Shown: positions 27,001 to 35,846 of the stretch, piece after piece
Numbering within the stretch: position 1 is the stretch's first letter
How the letters are laid out: each line of letters begins with the position of its first letter
DNA from: Myxococcales bacterium
GTDB taxonomy: Bacteria > Myxococcota_A > Bradymonadia > REDH01
NCBI GenBank assembly: GCA_020633625.1
Contig: JACKDJ010000020.1
Span: forward strand, 1 to 64,000
Reading direction: 5' to 3'
DNA: 64,000 nt
The notes under the pieces: model-generated
Seen by the model: the letters and a program-made list of their open reading frames with translations, nothing else
Databases searched by the model: none
What the model was told of the DNA's origin: nothing
Translations under genes and position numbers: made by a program

Positions 27001-27407
27001 GACTCAACAACTTTCGCCAGAACGTGCAGGGCGACTTCGAGGTCGCCGACAGCCCCGACCTCACGTCGCGGGGCTCCGGAGACGGCCTCGACTGCGACGC
27101 GATCGGCGACCCGCTCGTCATCCCCGCCCGCGTCTGCAACCGCGGGACCGAACCGGTCGACGAGGGCGTCTCGGTCGACTACTTCGTCGGAGACCCCGCC
27201 GACGGCGGCGAACTCTTCTGCAGAACCACCACGTCGACCGTTATCCTCCCCGGTGAGTGCACCGAGGTCCAATGCACACTCGAGGACCCGCCAGACAAGG
27301 AGCCGGGCGTCGATGTGTGGATCGTCCCGGACAGCACCAACGAGCACCGTGAGTGCCGCGAAGGGAACAACGCCTCCGTGATCACACGCGTCTACTGCCC
27401 CCGCTGA
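24078..27407 (+). CDS. Giant FG-GAP/VCBS surface lipoprotein with MopE-type motif
   Basis: The precursor has 1109 aa with lipobox SSGC (C39) and an Asp-rich linker. Next come a Cys-rich region, one MopE-type metal-binding unit (EVCDGVDNDCDGAIDDGFD) and more Cys-rich modules. The central half holds at least seven FG-GAP/VCBS-like calcium loops (DFDFDGDP, DLDGDGTPEI, DVNGDGQPEV, DVDGDGRVEL, DFDGDGRAEF, DFEGDGRAEA, DADGDFNAEL) typical of integrin-like beta-propellers. A CARDB-like domain ends the protein. Adhesion or ligand binding at the surface is likely. Confidence 0.8.
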   Translation: MNVNRATASLATAARRPASGTPRSRRAIALLGVALSSGCGSPPSGTEGDVSGVAADDAPDTPTSDAGDASTDSADSSGDSDTDLTDVGDTATGPDAPLEVECTPCVDASDCDGGACVSLSHGLFCAAPCGGGCPTDFTCRDVEGAGEVCVPESGVCACEDRDDDGYSSGTGCGPVDCAPEDPLVHPSAAEVCDGVDNDCDGAIDDGFDLLTDEDNCGECGTRCAEAGPSSICVRGRCTVGECLDGAVDCNGDPVDGCETPAAALNACGGCGALASAPGAACGTCDSGVWACTVRGRLACADDEGPAAHNACGGCSTLPAPVGSACGYCDRGSFACDGPDALQCRRGDDEGDYLECGDVCCGPGQQCLSGTCVTTTGCTDDESCTGDSYCLPSIGACVPYGTPPRESFDPDCRRLAIVARFSPALQCVWEGPPAGDAYPAWSHVLSTPMVADFDFDGDPARVRPSIVFTSDDGNDGGSELPTGVIRVIDGRTCEQQFSLDMQLTSHSSPPAIGDLDGDGTPEIVAYKAGGGVVAFRFDRAAGTWGVMWRSRRPSGEAFDPTGAGWGGPGIHDVNGDGQPEVLRGAIVLAGRTGYLIDDSLGNVGAGASPANMSAVVDVDGDGRVELVTGDNVWEWNADFARWQAETWFRWTPADQRGFVAIADLGPFAMAGLDIPAAPEVVVVESGRVRVQTLDGTVVFGTVAIPGGGTGGPPTIADFDGDGRAEFAAAGRGSYTVFDLDCATTGVIGECATGRTDGVLWTRTAQDYSSSQTGSSVFDFEGDGRAEAIYADECFVRVYDGVSGDVIFSQFRSSCTWNENPVVADADGDFNAELIVPSNLNCGSGDAGVACAGLDPGGVDPQFPGIRCADDSECASGSCVAGLCRCAATEECCRGGDCAAFGWVCAAPPSGTPGAGNTCRAGHPRGAHGIRVYSDALDQWVGSRPIWNQHAYFVTNVNDDGTIPATGDVVPNWTAAGLNNFRQNVQGDFEVADSPDLTSRGSGDGLDCDAIGDPLVIPARVCNRGTEPVDEGVSVDYFVGDPADGGELFCRTTTSTVILPGECTEVQCTLEDPPDKEPGVDVWIVPDSTNEHRECREGNNASVITRVYCPR

Positions 27408-27421
27408 CCAGGCGATCTGCC

Positions 27422-28135
27422 GTGCATACGCTGCCAGACCCCTCCATCGAGCTCGTCACGCGCGTTCGGGCTCAGCTTCGGACCGACGACCGCGCGGTCC
27501 CGACGATGGAGCTCTCGCTGGCGCTCAACGTCAGCGCGCAGCTCTCGAGCCGCCTCCTTGCTCGCATCGAGGAGCGGCCGGGGCTCGCAAGCTTCGCCGA
27601 CATCCGCGCGGCGATTGAGCGGCCCGCCGACGGGCTGGAGCGGCAGATCGTGAACGCGAAGGGATGGGACGACGCCGTCCACCGCGTCGAGGCTCGCGGC
27701 GTCGAACGCGCGGCGGCGCGGGCGATGGTCGACTGGGTCATCCTCGACATGGCCATCGATGCCTACCAGCACCGGGCGACGAGCCCGCGCGCCCTGACCG
27801 AAGTCGCTGCGGCGGTCGGTATCTCCGTCGAGGACGCTGCGCGCGACGGCGCCGAGGCGACACTGCGGCGTGCGTCGGGACCAGGCGCAGACCGCCTCGG
27901 CCTCACGCGAGCCTTCGTGGGTGCGGCGCTGATCACCTTCAGCGAGGCGTTCCCGCTCGGCGACGCTCTCGCGGACCCGGATCGCGTCGACACCGCGCTC
28001 CGCGGCGCCGCCGCCATCGACGACGGCGACCCGTCAGCGGCCGCCGCCATCTGGGCAGGCGAGCTCGGTCTCGCCCCTCATGCAGCAGAGCGCCTGGCCC
28101 GAGCCATGGTCGCCGCGTTTGGGCGCCGCGCGTAG
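27422..28135 (+). CDS. Uncharacterised predicted helical protein
   Basis: I do not recognise this 237-aa protein. The start is taken as GTG 27422, just after the stop of the upstream lipoprotein; the open frame extends into that gene. The sequence is Ala/Arg-rich, predicted mostly helical, and has no signal peptide, membrane segment or cysteine cluster. Codon use agrees with neighbouring genes, which supports it being real. It converges with aroF, leaving 31 nt between stops. The 14-nt gap to the lipoprotein gene suggests cotranscription. Confidence 0.6.
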   Translation: MHTLPDPSIELVTRVRAQLRTDDRAVPTMELSLALNVSAQLSSRLLARIEERPGLASFADIRAAIERPADGLERQIVNAKGWDDAVHRVEARGVERAAARAMVDWVILDMAIDAYQHRATSPRALTEVAAAVGISVEDAARDGAEATLRRASGPGADRLGLTRAFVGAALITFSEAFPLGDALADPDRVDTALRGAAAIDDGDPSAAAAIWAGELGLAPHAAERLARAMVAAFGRRA

Positions 28136-28166
28136 CGGCGTGAGGCCACCGGCCGCGAGAGCGGCG

Positions 28167-29177
28167 TCAATCGAGCATCGCCTCACGCAGCCGCTTGAGC
28201 TGGATCGCGAGCGCGTCGAGCTGCGCCGGGTATAGCGACTGTGCGCCGTCCGACAGGGCCTCGCTGGGGTCCGGATGCATCTCGATGATCAGGCCGTCAG
28301 CGCCGGCGGCCGTCGCGGCACGCGCGAGAGGCGCCACCAAGTCGCGACGCCCGCAGCCATGCGAAGGGTCCGCGACGATCGGAAGGTGCGTACGGGTGCG
28401 GGCCGCGGCGATCGCTCCGATGTCGAGCACGTTCCGCGTCATGTCATCGAACGACCGGATGCCCCGTTCGCACAGGATGACCTGCTCGTTGCCTCCGCGC
28501 AGGACGTATTCGGCTGCGAGCAGCCACTCCTTGATCGTCGCCGCCATCCCGCGCTTGAGCATGACGGGGACGCGCAGCTCGCCGACCGCCGTGAGCAGCG
28601 CGAAGTTCTGCATGTTGCGCGCCCCGATCTGGATGATGTCGGCGAGGTCTGCGATCGCGCGCGCTGAGTCGGGGTCGACCGCCTCGGTGACGACCGCGAG
28701 GCCGTGCGCGTCTGCCGCTTCGCGCATCCAGCGGAGCCCGTCGAGCCCCAGGCCTTGGAACGAGTACGGAGAAGTCCGTGGCTTGAAGACCCCGCCGCGC
28801 AGAACGGTGCCGCCTGCGTGTGCGACCAGCTCTGCCGACCGGAAGATCTGATCCCGGCTCTCGACCGCGCACGGTCCCGCCATCAGCGCGAGCCCGCCGC
28901 CGCCCACGAGCGTCCCGTTCGGCAGCTCGATGATCGTTGGGGTCGGCTTCCACTCCCACGACACCAGCTTGTATGGCGCCGACACCGAGATCACCTCGCG
29001 GACGTTCGGCAATCCGACGAAGCGCCCGGCATCTACCGGGCCGTCGTTGCCGACCACACCGATCGCCGTGCGCTGGCCCCCAGGGATCGGGCGCGCCTCG
29101 AAGCCGAGACGCTCGATGGTGTCGCAGACGCGCTGGATGTCACTCTCGTCGGCCGCGGCCGACATCACGATCAGCAT
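28167..29177 (-). CDS. aroF: 3-deoxy-D-arabino-heptulosonate-7-phosphate synthase
   Basis: The protein has 336 aa and condenses PEP and erythrose-4-phosphate, the first step of the shikimate pathway that feeds tryptophan. AGPCAVES (metal/active-site Cys), GGVFKPRTSPYSFQG and IVADPSHGCGRRD are type I-beta DAHP synthase signatures. An N-terminal ferredoxin-like regulatory domain (about residues 1-70) is present, as in Thermotoga/TIGR01361 enzymes. It is the last gene of the trp operon; its ATG overlaps the end of trpBA by 7 nt. Placement puts carbon entry to the pathway under trp control. Confidence 0.95.
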   Translation of the reverse strand: MLIVMSAAADESDIQRVCDTIERLGFEARPIPGGQRTAIGVVGNDGPVDAGRFVGLPNVREVISVSAPYKLVSWEWKPTPTIIELPNGTLVGGGGLALMAGPCAVESRDQIFRSAELVAHAGGTVLRGGVFKPRTSPYSFQGLGLDGLRWMREAADAHGLAVVTEAVDPDSARAIADLADIIQIGARNMQNFALLTAVGELRVPVMLKRGMAATIKEWLLAAEYVLRGGNEQVILCERGIRSFDDMTRNVLDIGAIAAARTRTHLPIVADPSHGCGRRDLVAPLARAATAAGADGLIIEMHPDPSEALSDGAQSLYPAQLDALAIQLKRLREAMLD

Positions 29178-31306
29178 CTCTCCTCCTGGGTCCGAACCTC
29201 GGCCAGTGACGCCGCGTCGAGGGCGGAGCGCACTTCGGTTGCAAACGCCACGATCGCCCCCCGCGCGGCGGTCGTATCGTCAATGGACTCGGCGAGCCTC
29301 CGCACGATCGCCGAGCCGATGATCACGCCGTCGGCCCCCGCGGCGCACACCGCGGCGGCGTGCTCTGCAGACGACACACCGAACCCGACCAGCAACGGCA
29401 GCGATGTGTGGGAACGGGCGCGCGCAAGCGTCGAAGCAAGCTCGTCCGAGACACCTGCACGCTCCCCGGTGGTCCCCACGTGCGCGACGACATACAAGTA
29501 GCCCTCCGCGACTTCCGCCACACGCGCGAGCCGGGCGTCGGTCGTCAGCGAGCTCACGACGAAGACGGGCGCTACGCTGCTTGCCCGGGCCGCCTCGACG
29601 GCGGCGTGAGCCTCCTCGAGGGGGAGGTCCGCTACCAACACGGCGTCGATGCCGACGCGTGCGCAGTCGGCGTAGAAGCGCGCGACCCCTCGCTGCTCGA
29701 TCAGGTTCGCATAGATGAGCAGGGCGATCGGCACGCTCGGGTGCCTCGCCCGGACGCGCGCCATCGTGGCGAAGCACCCGTCCGTCGTCATCCCGGCATC
29801 GAGCGCCCGAACGTCGGCGGCCTGGATCACCGGGCCGTCTGCGGGCGGGTCCGAGAACGGGAAGCCGAACTCGAGCACGTCGGCACCAGCCTCGACAAGC
29901 GCGTCGGCGAGGTCGACCGTCACGTCCGGGCTCGGGTCGCCGACGACGAGGAACGGCACAAACGCGCTGCGACCCTCACGCCGCAGGTCCGACAGCGCGG
30001 CGTCCAAGCGACCGGGGTCGTGCTCGGCAGAGACCACCGCCGATGCGCCGCCGACGGGCAGGTCCTGCGGCCCGCGGCGCGGGGCAGCGGCCACGGGCCC
30101 ACCGACGGCGGTGGCGTGCCCCGGGCTGTGCCGCGGGGCGCGGGCCGCGAGGGCTCGCGTCGCGTGCTCGACGTCTTTGTCGCCGCGCCCGGACAGGTTC
30201 GCGACAATCACCTGGCCGGGTGCCGGCGCCATGCGGAGAACGTGTGCGATCGCGTGCGACGATTCCAGCGCCGGCAGGATCCCCTCGTGGCGACACAGCC
30301 ACTCGAAGGCGTCGAGCGCCTCGTCGTCGGTCACGGAGACATACCGGGCGCGGCCCGTGTCTCGGAGCCAAGAGTGCTCCGGCCCGACGCCGGGGTAGTC
30401 GAGCCCCGCCGAGATGCTGTGCGCTTCTTGGATCTGTCCGTCCGAGTCTTGCAGGACGTAGGAGCGGGATCCGTGGACGCAGCCAGGTCGGCCATGACCC
30501 AGCGGAGCCCCGTGGTGCCCGGTCTCGATGCCGAGCCCGGCGGGCTCGACGCCAATGAGCGCCGTCGAGAGGTCGTCGACGAAAGCGGTGAAGATGCCCA
30601 TCGCGTTGGAGCCACCGCCCACGCATGCGACGACGGCGTCGGGGAGGCGGCCCGCTTGGGCGAGGACCTGGGCGCGAGCCTCGTCGCCGATCACCCGTTG
30701 CAGGTCGCGGACCATGGTCGGGAACGGGTGAGGGCCGGCGACGGTACCAAAGACGTAGAAGGTGTCTGCGAGCGACGAAGTCCAGGCTCGGAGCGCCTCG
30801 TTGATCGCGTCCTTCAGCGAGCGTGACCCCGCCTCGACCGGGCGGACCGTCGCGCCAAACAACCGCATGCGCGCGACGTTCGGGGCTTGCCGCTCCACGT
30901 CCTTCGCGCCCATGAAGATCTCGACATCGAGCCCGAGCAGCGCACCTGCCATCGCGGTCGCGACGCCATGCTGGCCTGCCCCGGTCTCTGCGATCAGACG
31001 CCGCTTGCCCATCCGACGCGCGAGGAGCGCCTGACCGATCGTGTTGTTTGTCTTGTGCGCCCCACCGTGGAGGAGGTCCTCGCGCTTGAGAAAGACCTCT
31101 GCGCCCGTCGCGTCGCTGAGCGCCGGAGAGCGATACAGCGGCGTCGGTCGGCCCGCGTAGTCGGAGAGCAAGCGGTCGAGCTCACGCCGGTACTCCGGGT
31201 CGCCGCTGGCCGCGAGCCACGCCGACTCCATCTCCTCGAGCGCCGGCACCAGGAGCTCCGAGACGTAGAAGCCGCCGTAGGGGCCGAACCGTCCGTCGCC
31301 TATCAC
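29171..31306 (-). CDS. trpBA: Tryptophan synthase, natural beta-alpha fusion (TrpB-TrpA)
   Basis: One 711-aa frame holds both subunits, beta first. It starts at GTG 31306 (overlapping trpF as GTGA), with GGAGGT just upstream. The beta part, about residues 1-390, has the PLP lysine K85 (GGAHKTNNT) and GGGSNA (231-236). A roughly 40-residue Ala/Pro/Gly/Arg-rich linker follows. The alpha part, about 431-711, has catalytic E479 (VLEFGFPFSDP) and D490 (ADGP). It converts indole-glycerol phosphate and serine to tryptophan, with indole channelled between sites. Fungal fusions are in the opposite order (alpha-beta). No stop or frameshift separates the parts. Confidence 0.93.
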   Translation of the reverse strand: MIGDGRFGPYGGFYVSELLVPALEEMESAWLAASGDPEYRRELDRLLSDYAGRPTPLYRSPALSDATGAEVFLKREDLLHGGAHKTNNTIGQALLARRMGKRRLIAETGAGQHGVATAMAGALLGLDVEIFMGAKDVERQAPNVARMRLFGATVRPVEAGSRSLKDAINEALRAWTSSLADTFYVFGTVAGPHPFPTMVRDLQRVIGDEARAQVLAQAGRLPDAVVACVGGGSNAMGIFTAFVDDLSTALIGVEPAGLGIETGHHGAPLGHGRPGCVHGSRSYVLQDSDGQIQEAHSISAGLDYPGVGPEHSWLRDTGRARYVSVTDDEALDAFEWLCRHEGILPALESSHAIAHVLRMAPAPGQVIVANLSGRGDKDVEHATRALAARAPRHSPGHATAVGGPVAAAPRRGPQDLPVGGASAVVSAEHDPGRLDAALSDLRREGRSAFVPFLVVGDPSPDVTVDLADALVEAGADVLEFGFPFSDPPADGPVIQAADVRALDAGMTTDGCFATMARVRARHPSVPIALLIYANLIEQRGVARFYADCARVGIDAVLVADLPLEEAHAAVEAARASSVAPVFVVSSLTTDARLARVAEVAEGYLYVVAHVGTTGERAGVSDELASTLARARSHTSLPLLVGFGVSSAEHAAAVCAAGADGVIIGSAIVRRLAESIDDTTAARGAIVAFATEVRSALDAASLAEVRTQEERC

Positions 31307-31929
31307 TTCACACCTCCGCCAAAGGCGCGGACCGCGGCGATGAGCGCCGCGATCTTTGCCGGATCTTGAGCCCCGTTCGTCTCGATACCCGACGCCACGT
31401 CGACCCCCGCGGCGCCGGTCGCGGCCAGCGCCGCGCCCACACGCGAAGCGTCGAGCCCGCCGGCGACGAGCACGCGCTCTGCATCCAGACCCGCCGACCG
31501 CAGCGCCGCCGGCGCGCCGCTCCAATCCCACGTGACCCCGCTCCCGGGCGTACGGCCGTCGAGCACCACACGGTCCACCGCGCCGGCGAGCTCCTCGCTC
31601 AGATCGATCACCGAGACGCCGCGCCAGACCTCGAAGGGGCCCCCGATCGCATCGCAGTACGCCGCCGACTCGGCCCCGTGAAGTTGCACCGCATCGACGC
31701 GGAGGGTGCGCGCGATTCGCATGACGAAGGCCGCCGGCTGATCCGCGAACACCGCTACAACCCGAGTCGCAACGCCGACGAGTCGTTCGCGCAGCTCGAG
31801 CGCGCGCTCCAGCTCGACTCGACGTCGGCTGGCCGGTGCGAACGTGAACCCAACGAAGTCCGCGCCGGCCGCGACGCACGCGTCGACGCCAGCCTCGTCG
31901 CGCACGCCGCAGATCTTCACCACGCTCAC
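31303..31929 (-). CDS. trpF: Phosphoribosylanthranilate isomerase
   Basis: The protein has 208 aa and catalyses the Amadori rearrangement of phosphoribosylanthranilate to CdRP, the third tryptophan step. The N-terminal VKICGVRD (catalytic C7), VDAVQLHG and the glycine-rich phosphate site (VLVAGGLDASRV) define a TrpF TIM barrel of normal length. It starts at GTG 31929, overlapping the trpC stop (GTGA), and its own stop overlaps the trpBA start. Confidence 0.95.
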   Translation of the reverse strand: MSVVKICGVRDEAGVDACVAAGADFVGFTFAPASRRRVELERALELRERLVGVATRVVAVFADQPAAFVMRIARTLRVDAVQLHGAESAAYCDAIGGPFEVWRGVSVIDLSEELAGAVDRVVLDGRTPGSGVTWDWSGAPAALRSAGLDAERVLVAGGLDASRVGAALAATGAAGVDVASGIETNGAQDPAKIAALIAAVRAFGGGVK

Positions 31930-32720
31930 GCCGCCTCCAGAGGCCGGAACCCGAGCGCCTCGATCGCGGCGCCTGTGTCGGCCTCCGCGACGAGCGCTGT
32001 GCCGATGAGCACGGCGTCGGCCAGAGACGCGAGGCGCCCCACTGCGCCAGCGGTCGAAACTCCGCTCTCGGCGACACGTACGACGCCAGCCGGCAGCCGG
32101 TCGAGCCGCCGAAGCATGTTCCCCTCGTCGATCTCGAGGGTGCGGAGGTCGCGGCTGTTGACGCCGATGACATCAGCGCCCGCGTCGAGAGCGACGGCGA
32201 GCTCGTCGTCGTCATGCGTCTCGACGAGCGCGGCCATGCCGAGCGACCGGGCGTAGGCCAGCAGCGGCGGCACGCCCGAGCTGCCCAGCACCGACACCAT
32301 CAACAGCACGGCGTCGGCGCCCGCGGCCCGCGCTTCGGCGATCTGGTACTCGCCGACGACGAAGTCTTTCGCCAGCAGCGGCGTCTCGACCGTCGCCCGC
32401 GCCGCGCTCAGGAGATCATAGCCGCCGTCGAAGAACGGTCGGTCGCAGAGCACCGAGATTGCGCCCGCGTATCGCGCATACGCTCCGACGACCGTACGAA
32501 CCTCCTCACGACTGCGCAGGACGCCACGCGACGGAGAGCGTGGCTTGAACTCGGCGATCAGCCGCGGGCCGGCGGGGCGCGACCGCAGCGCCCCCGCGAA
32601 GTCACGACTCGTCGGCGCGAGCGTCGCCTCGACCCGTGCGAGCGGCAGCGCCGCGCAGCGCACTTCGACGTCGACGCGGGTGCGAGCAACGATACGATCC
32701 AGGACGTTCGGCGCGGTCAT
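31926..32720 (-). CDS. trpC: Indole-3-glycerol-phosphate synthase
   Basis: The protein has 264 aa from ATG 32720 and converts CdRP to indole-3-glycerol phosphate. The substrate motif LIAEFKPRSPSRG, the lysine in LLAKDFVV, and GVNSRDLRTLEID and VAESGVST are conserved TrpC elements. The open frame extends upstream into trpD, but the ATGA overlap with the trpD stop and homology mark the start. Length is normal, and there is no fusion to trpF, unlike E. coli. Confidence 0.95.
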   Translation of the reverse strand: MTAPNVLDRIVARTRVDVEVRCAALPLARVEATLAPTSRDFAGALRSRPAGPRLIAEFKPRSPSRGVLRSREEVRTVVGAYARYAGAISVLCDRPFFDGGYDLLSAARATVETPLLAKDFVVGEYQIAEARAAGADAVLLMVSVLGSSGVPPLLAYARSLGMAALVETHDDDELAVALDAGADVIGVNSRDLRTLEIDEGNMLRRLDRLPAGVVRVAESGVSTAGAVGRLASLADAVLIGTALVAEADTGAAIEALGFRPLEAA

Positions 32721-33742
32721 TCCGGCTGCCTCGTCGCCGCCCGGTAACGCTCGAACGTGCGGAGCGCCCTCCCCGACTGGAGCGTGTCGAGCGCGATCTC
32801 GAGACCTGCGCCGATCGACGGAGCGCGACCTGCGACATAGAGGGCAGCGCCGGCGTTGAGGGCGGTGTGCAGCGTGCGCGCGCCGTCGTCTCGCCCGTCG
32901 AGGATCCGCTCGAAGTGCGCGACGTTCTCTGCAGTGTCGCCGCCGGCGATCGCGTCGAAGCGCACCTGCTGAAGACCAAACGCCTCGGGCGCCACGGTGC
33001 GCTCCGTCACCTCGCCGTCGCACAGCTCCCACAGCCGGGTCGGCGCACACAGAGAGATCTCGTCGAGGCCGTCCTCGCCCCAGACGACCAGCGCCCGCTC
33101 GCAGCCGAGCCGGCGCAGCGCCTCCAGCAGCAGGGGCGCTCGCTCAGGGTCGCTCACCCCGATCACCTGGCGCTGTGCACCGGCGGGATTGCAGATTGGG
33201 CCGATCAGGTTGAAGCAGGTCCGGAAGCCCAGGGCGCGGCGGATCGGCGTAACCTGGCCGAGCGCCGGGTGGTGCCTGCGTGCATACAGAAACACGACGT
33301 CGCCGCCACGGATCAGCGCCTCGGCGCGGGCGGGAGTGAGCTCGATGTCGACGCCGAGCTGCTCGAGCACATCCATCGAGCCGCACCGACCGGAAGATGC
33401 CCGGTTTCCGTGTTTGGCGACCTTCACACCGCACGACGCGACGACGAACGCAGCGAGCGTGGAGGTGTTGATCGTCGGCAGCCCGCTGCCCCCGGTGCCG
33501 CACGTGTCGAGGACGGGAGCGCCAGCGTCGATCGTCACCGCGTGGCGCCGCATCACGGACGCAAACGCGGCGAGCTCGTCGGCGGACTCTCCCTTCACCG
33601 CGATCGCCGTGAGGACCGCGGCGACCTGTGGGCTGTCGAGGACGCCCTCGAGCATCGCCGACATCAGCGCCGTCGCTGTGGGCGCATCGAGCGAGGCGCC
33701 GCTGACGAGCGTGCGGATGGCGCGACGATACGTCTCGCTCAT
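32717..33742 (-). CDS. trpD: Anthranilate phosphoribosyltransferase
   Basis: The protein has 341 aa from ATG 33742 (ATGA overlap with trpG) and transfers phosphoribose from PRPP to anthranilate. The PRPP-binding DTCGTGGSG (followed by NTST), KHGNRASSGRCG and the GPICNPAG segment are family signatures. It is stand-alone, not fused to TrpG. Confidence 0.95.
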   Translation of the reverse strand: MSETYRRAIRTLVSGASLDAPTATALMSAMLEGVLDSPQVAAVLTAIAVKGESADELAAFASVMRRHAVTIDAGAPVLDTCGTGGSGLPTINTSTLAAFVVASCGVKVAKHGNRASSGRCGSMDVLEQLGVDIELTPARAEALIRGGDVVFLYARRHHPALGQVTPIRRALGFRTCFNLIGPICNPAGAQRQVIGVSDPERAPLLLEALRRLGCERALVVWGEDGLDEISLCAPTRLWELCDGEVTERTVAPEAFGLQQVRFDAIAGGDTAENVAHFERILDGRDDGARTLHTALNAGAALYVAGRAPSIGAGLEIALDTLQSGRALRTFERYRAATRQPE

Positions 33743-34317
33743 CGGACCTCGAGGAAGTTCCGCATCATCGCGGCGCCGTCGGGCGTGCCGATGCTCTCGG
33801 GATGGAACTGCACGCCGTGGAGCGGCCAAGCGACGTGGGCCAGCCCCATCACCAGTCCGTCTGCGGTCGTCGCCGTGACGCGAAGCGCGGCGGGGATCGA
33901 CCCCGGCTCCACGACGAGCGAATGGTAGCGCATGACCTCGAGCTCCGGCGGGAGACCCGCAAACACGCTGGTGCCGTCGTGCGTGATCCGGCTGGTCTTT
34001 CCGTGGACGACGCTCGGCGCGCGCACCACAGCGGCACCGAGCCGACTGGCGAGACCCTGGTGTCCCAGGCAGACGCCGAGGATCGGGAGGGTCGGGGCCA
34101 GCGCGTCGATCACGTCGCCGCAGACACCGAAGTCGCGCGCGTTTGTCGGGTTGCCCGGGCCCGGAGAGATGACGACGCGCGCCGGCGCCATCGAGCGAAC
34201 GCCGTCGAGGTCGATCGCGTCGTTGCGGACGACGACGACCTCCTCGCCGAGCGCTCCGATGAGCTGGGCGAGGTTGTGGGTGAAGGAGTCGTAGTTGTCG
34301 AGGAGCAGCGTCGTCAC
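33739..34317 (-). CDS. trpG: Anthranilate synthase component II (glutamine amidotransferase)
   Basis: The protein has 192 aa and supplies ammonia from glutamine to TrpE. The catalytic Cys C83 (GVCLGHQ) and the HPES His-Glu pair near the C-terminus complete the class I triad; NYDSFTHNL and SPGPGNP are typical. It begins at GTG 34317, overlapping the trpE stop (GTGA). It may also serve as PabA if the genome lacks a separate one. Confidence 0.95.
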   Translation of the reverse strand: MTTLLLDNYDSFTHNLAQLIGALGEEVVVVRNDAIDLDGVRSMAPARVVISPGPGNPTNARDFGVCGDVIDALAPTLPILGVCLGHQGLASRLGAAVVRAPSVVHGKTSRITHDGTSVFAGLPPELEVMRYHSLVVEPGSIPAALRVTATTADGLVMGLAHVAWPLHGVQFHPESIGTPDGAAMMRNFLEVR

Positions 34318-35846
34318 GTCGTGGGCTCCGTGGTCGCGGCGCGCTGCCGGTCGAGGGCCATCGCGATCGCCGCGAGGGCGGCGCGGGCTTTGCTACGGCA
34401 CTCCTCGTACTCTGCGTCGGGGTCGGAGTCGAACACGATCCCTGCGCCCGTCTGCACGTGGACTTTGTCTGACGTTACGACGAGCGTACGAATCGCGATG
34501 CAGGTGTCGAGGTTGCCCGCGAAGTCGAAGTAGCCAACCGCCCCGGCGTAGATCCCGCGCCGGTCCGGCTCCAGCCGTGCCAGGACCTCGCAGGCCCGGA
34601 CCTTTGGTGCGCCGCTCACGGTCCCCGCCGGAAAGCACGCACGGAACACGTCGAACGCGCTCTTCCCGGGCGCGAGCGTGCCGTGGACGTCGGACACGAT
34701 GTGCATGACGTGGGAGTAGCGCTCGATGTGGAGGGGGTCGTGGACGGTGACGGACCCGACCGCCGCGACCCTCCCCACGTCGTTGCGGCCAAGGTCGACG
34801 AGCATCCTGTGCTCGGCGAGCTCCTTTGCGTCGGCGAGGAGCTCGACCTCGAGCGCGGCGTCGTCGTCTGGTGTGTCGCCGCGTCGCCGCGTCCCGGCGA
34901 TCGGCCGCACCCGGATCTCCTCGCCGTCGAGTCGGACCAACACTTCTGGTGACGATCCGACGATCGTACAGTCATCAAAGTGAAAGAAGAACATGTACGG
35001 CGACGGATTCAGCGCACGGAGCGAGCGGTAGAGCGTGAAGCCGTCTACCTGCGCCTCGACGGTCATCCGCTGGCTCAGCACGACCTGAAACACCTCTCCT
35101 GCCACCACTGCCGCCTTCGCCTCGGCCACCGCGGCGCAGTACTCCGCGCGCGTCCGGTTCAACCTCAGGCTGCCCTCCAAGGCCGCGGGCGAGCTCGGCT
35201 CTACGAACCACGGCGCCTCGGGCTCGCTCGCCGCGCTAGACAGCGACGCCACCATCCCCCCGAGCCTGGCCGCGGCCGCTCGGTACGACGCTTCGCGATC
35301 GCCGCTCAGCTTCGCGTGGGCCAAGAAGACGAGGCGGTGCTGCAGGTGGTCATAGATCACCAGCTCCTCGGGGAGCAGCACCCGCAGCGCCGGAAGCCCC
35401 AGCCCAGCAGCCGCCGGTAGCGGAACTCGCTCGAAGGCGGCCACGCAGTCGAACCCTATCCAACCGACCGCCCCGCCCTGGAACCGCGGCGTGTCGGCCG
35501 CCGCCCAGACGCGGTACTCCGACAGCAGCGACTCCAGCAGCGAGAGCGGATCGTCGACCCTCGACTCCGCGCGCTCGCCGCCGCGCCAGACCTCCGCGAC
35601 ACCAGCGTCCCAGCTCACGCGGTCCCGAACGCCCACGCCCATGAAGCTGTAGCGCCCCATCAGCTCGCCGCCCTCGACCGACTCCAGCAGAAACGACCCC
35701 TCGCGACCGCCCCACAGTCGACGAAACACGGAGATCGGCGACTCCAGGTCGACGCGCAGCGTCAGAGTCAGCGCGACGTGGCTCTCCGGGCCCCGGTGCC
35801 CCAGGACCGCGTCTAGCGACGGCTGTATGCCCCGCAGCGACGTCAC
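34314..35846 (-). CDS. trpE: Anthranilate synthase component I
   Basis: The protein has 510 aa and converts chorismate to anthranilate with TrpG. The tryptophan feedback site is visible as LLES at residues 53-56 (GSFLLESVEGG), so allosteric inhibition by tryptophan is expected. The chorismate-binding core includes PSPYMFFF, PIAGTRRRG and LVDLGRNDVGRV. The GTG start (35846) overlaps the trpR stop as GTGA. It is the first biosynthetic gene of the operon. Confidence 0.95.
   Translation of the reverse strand: MTSLRGIQPSLDAVLGHRGPESHVALTLTLRVDLESPISVFRRLWGGREGSFLLESVEGGELMGRYSFMGVGVRDRVSWDAGVAEVWRGGERAESRVDDPLSLLESLLSEYRVWAAADTPRFQGGAVGWIGFDCVAAFERVPLPAAAGLGLPALRVLLPEELVIYDHLQHRLVFLAHAKLSGDREASYRAAAARLGGMVASLSSAASEPEAPWFVEPSSPAALEGSLRLNRTRAEYCAAVAEAKAAVVAGEVFQVVLSQRMTVEAQVDGFTLYRSLRALNPSPYMFFFHFDDCTIVGSSPEVLVRLDGEEIRVRPIAGTRRRGDTPDDDAALEVELLADAKELAEHRMLVDLGRNDVGRVAAVGSVTVHDPLHIERYSHVMHIVSDVHGTLAPGKSAFDVFRACFPAGTVSGAPKVRACEVLARLEPDRRGIYAGAVGYFDFAGNLDTCIAIRTLVVTSDKVHVQTGAGIVFDSDPDAEYEECRSKARAALAAIAMALDRQRAATTEPTT

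Noticed and set aside
31307..32215. N-terminal extension of trpBA up to 32215
   Set aside because: The translation upstream of 31306 is antisense-like, Arg-rich and overlaps trpF and trpC. The GTG at 31306 has a ribosome binding site and matches the normal TrpB start.
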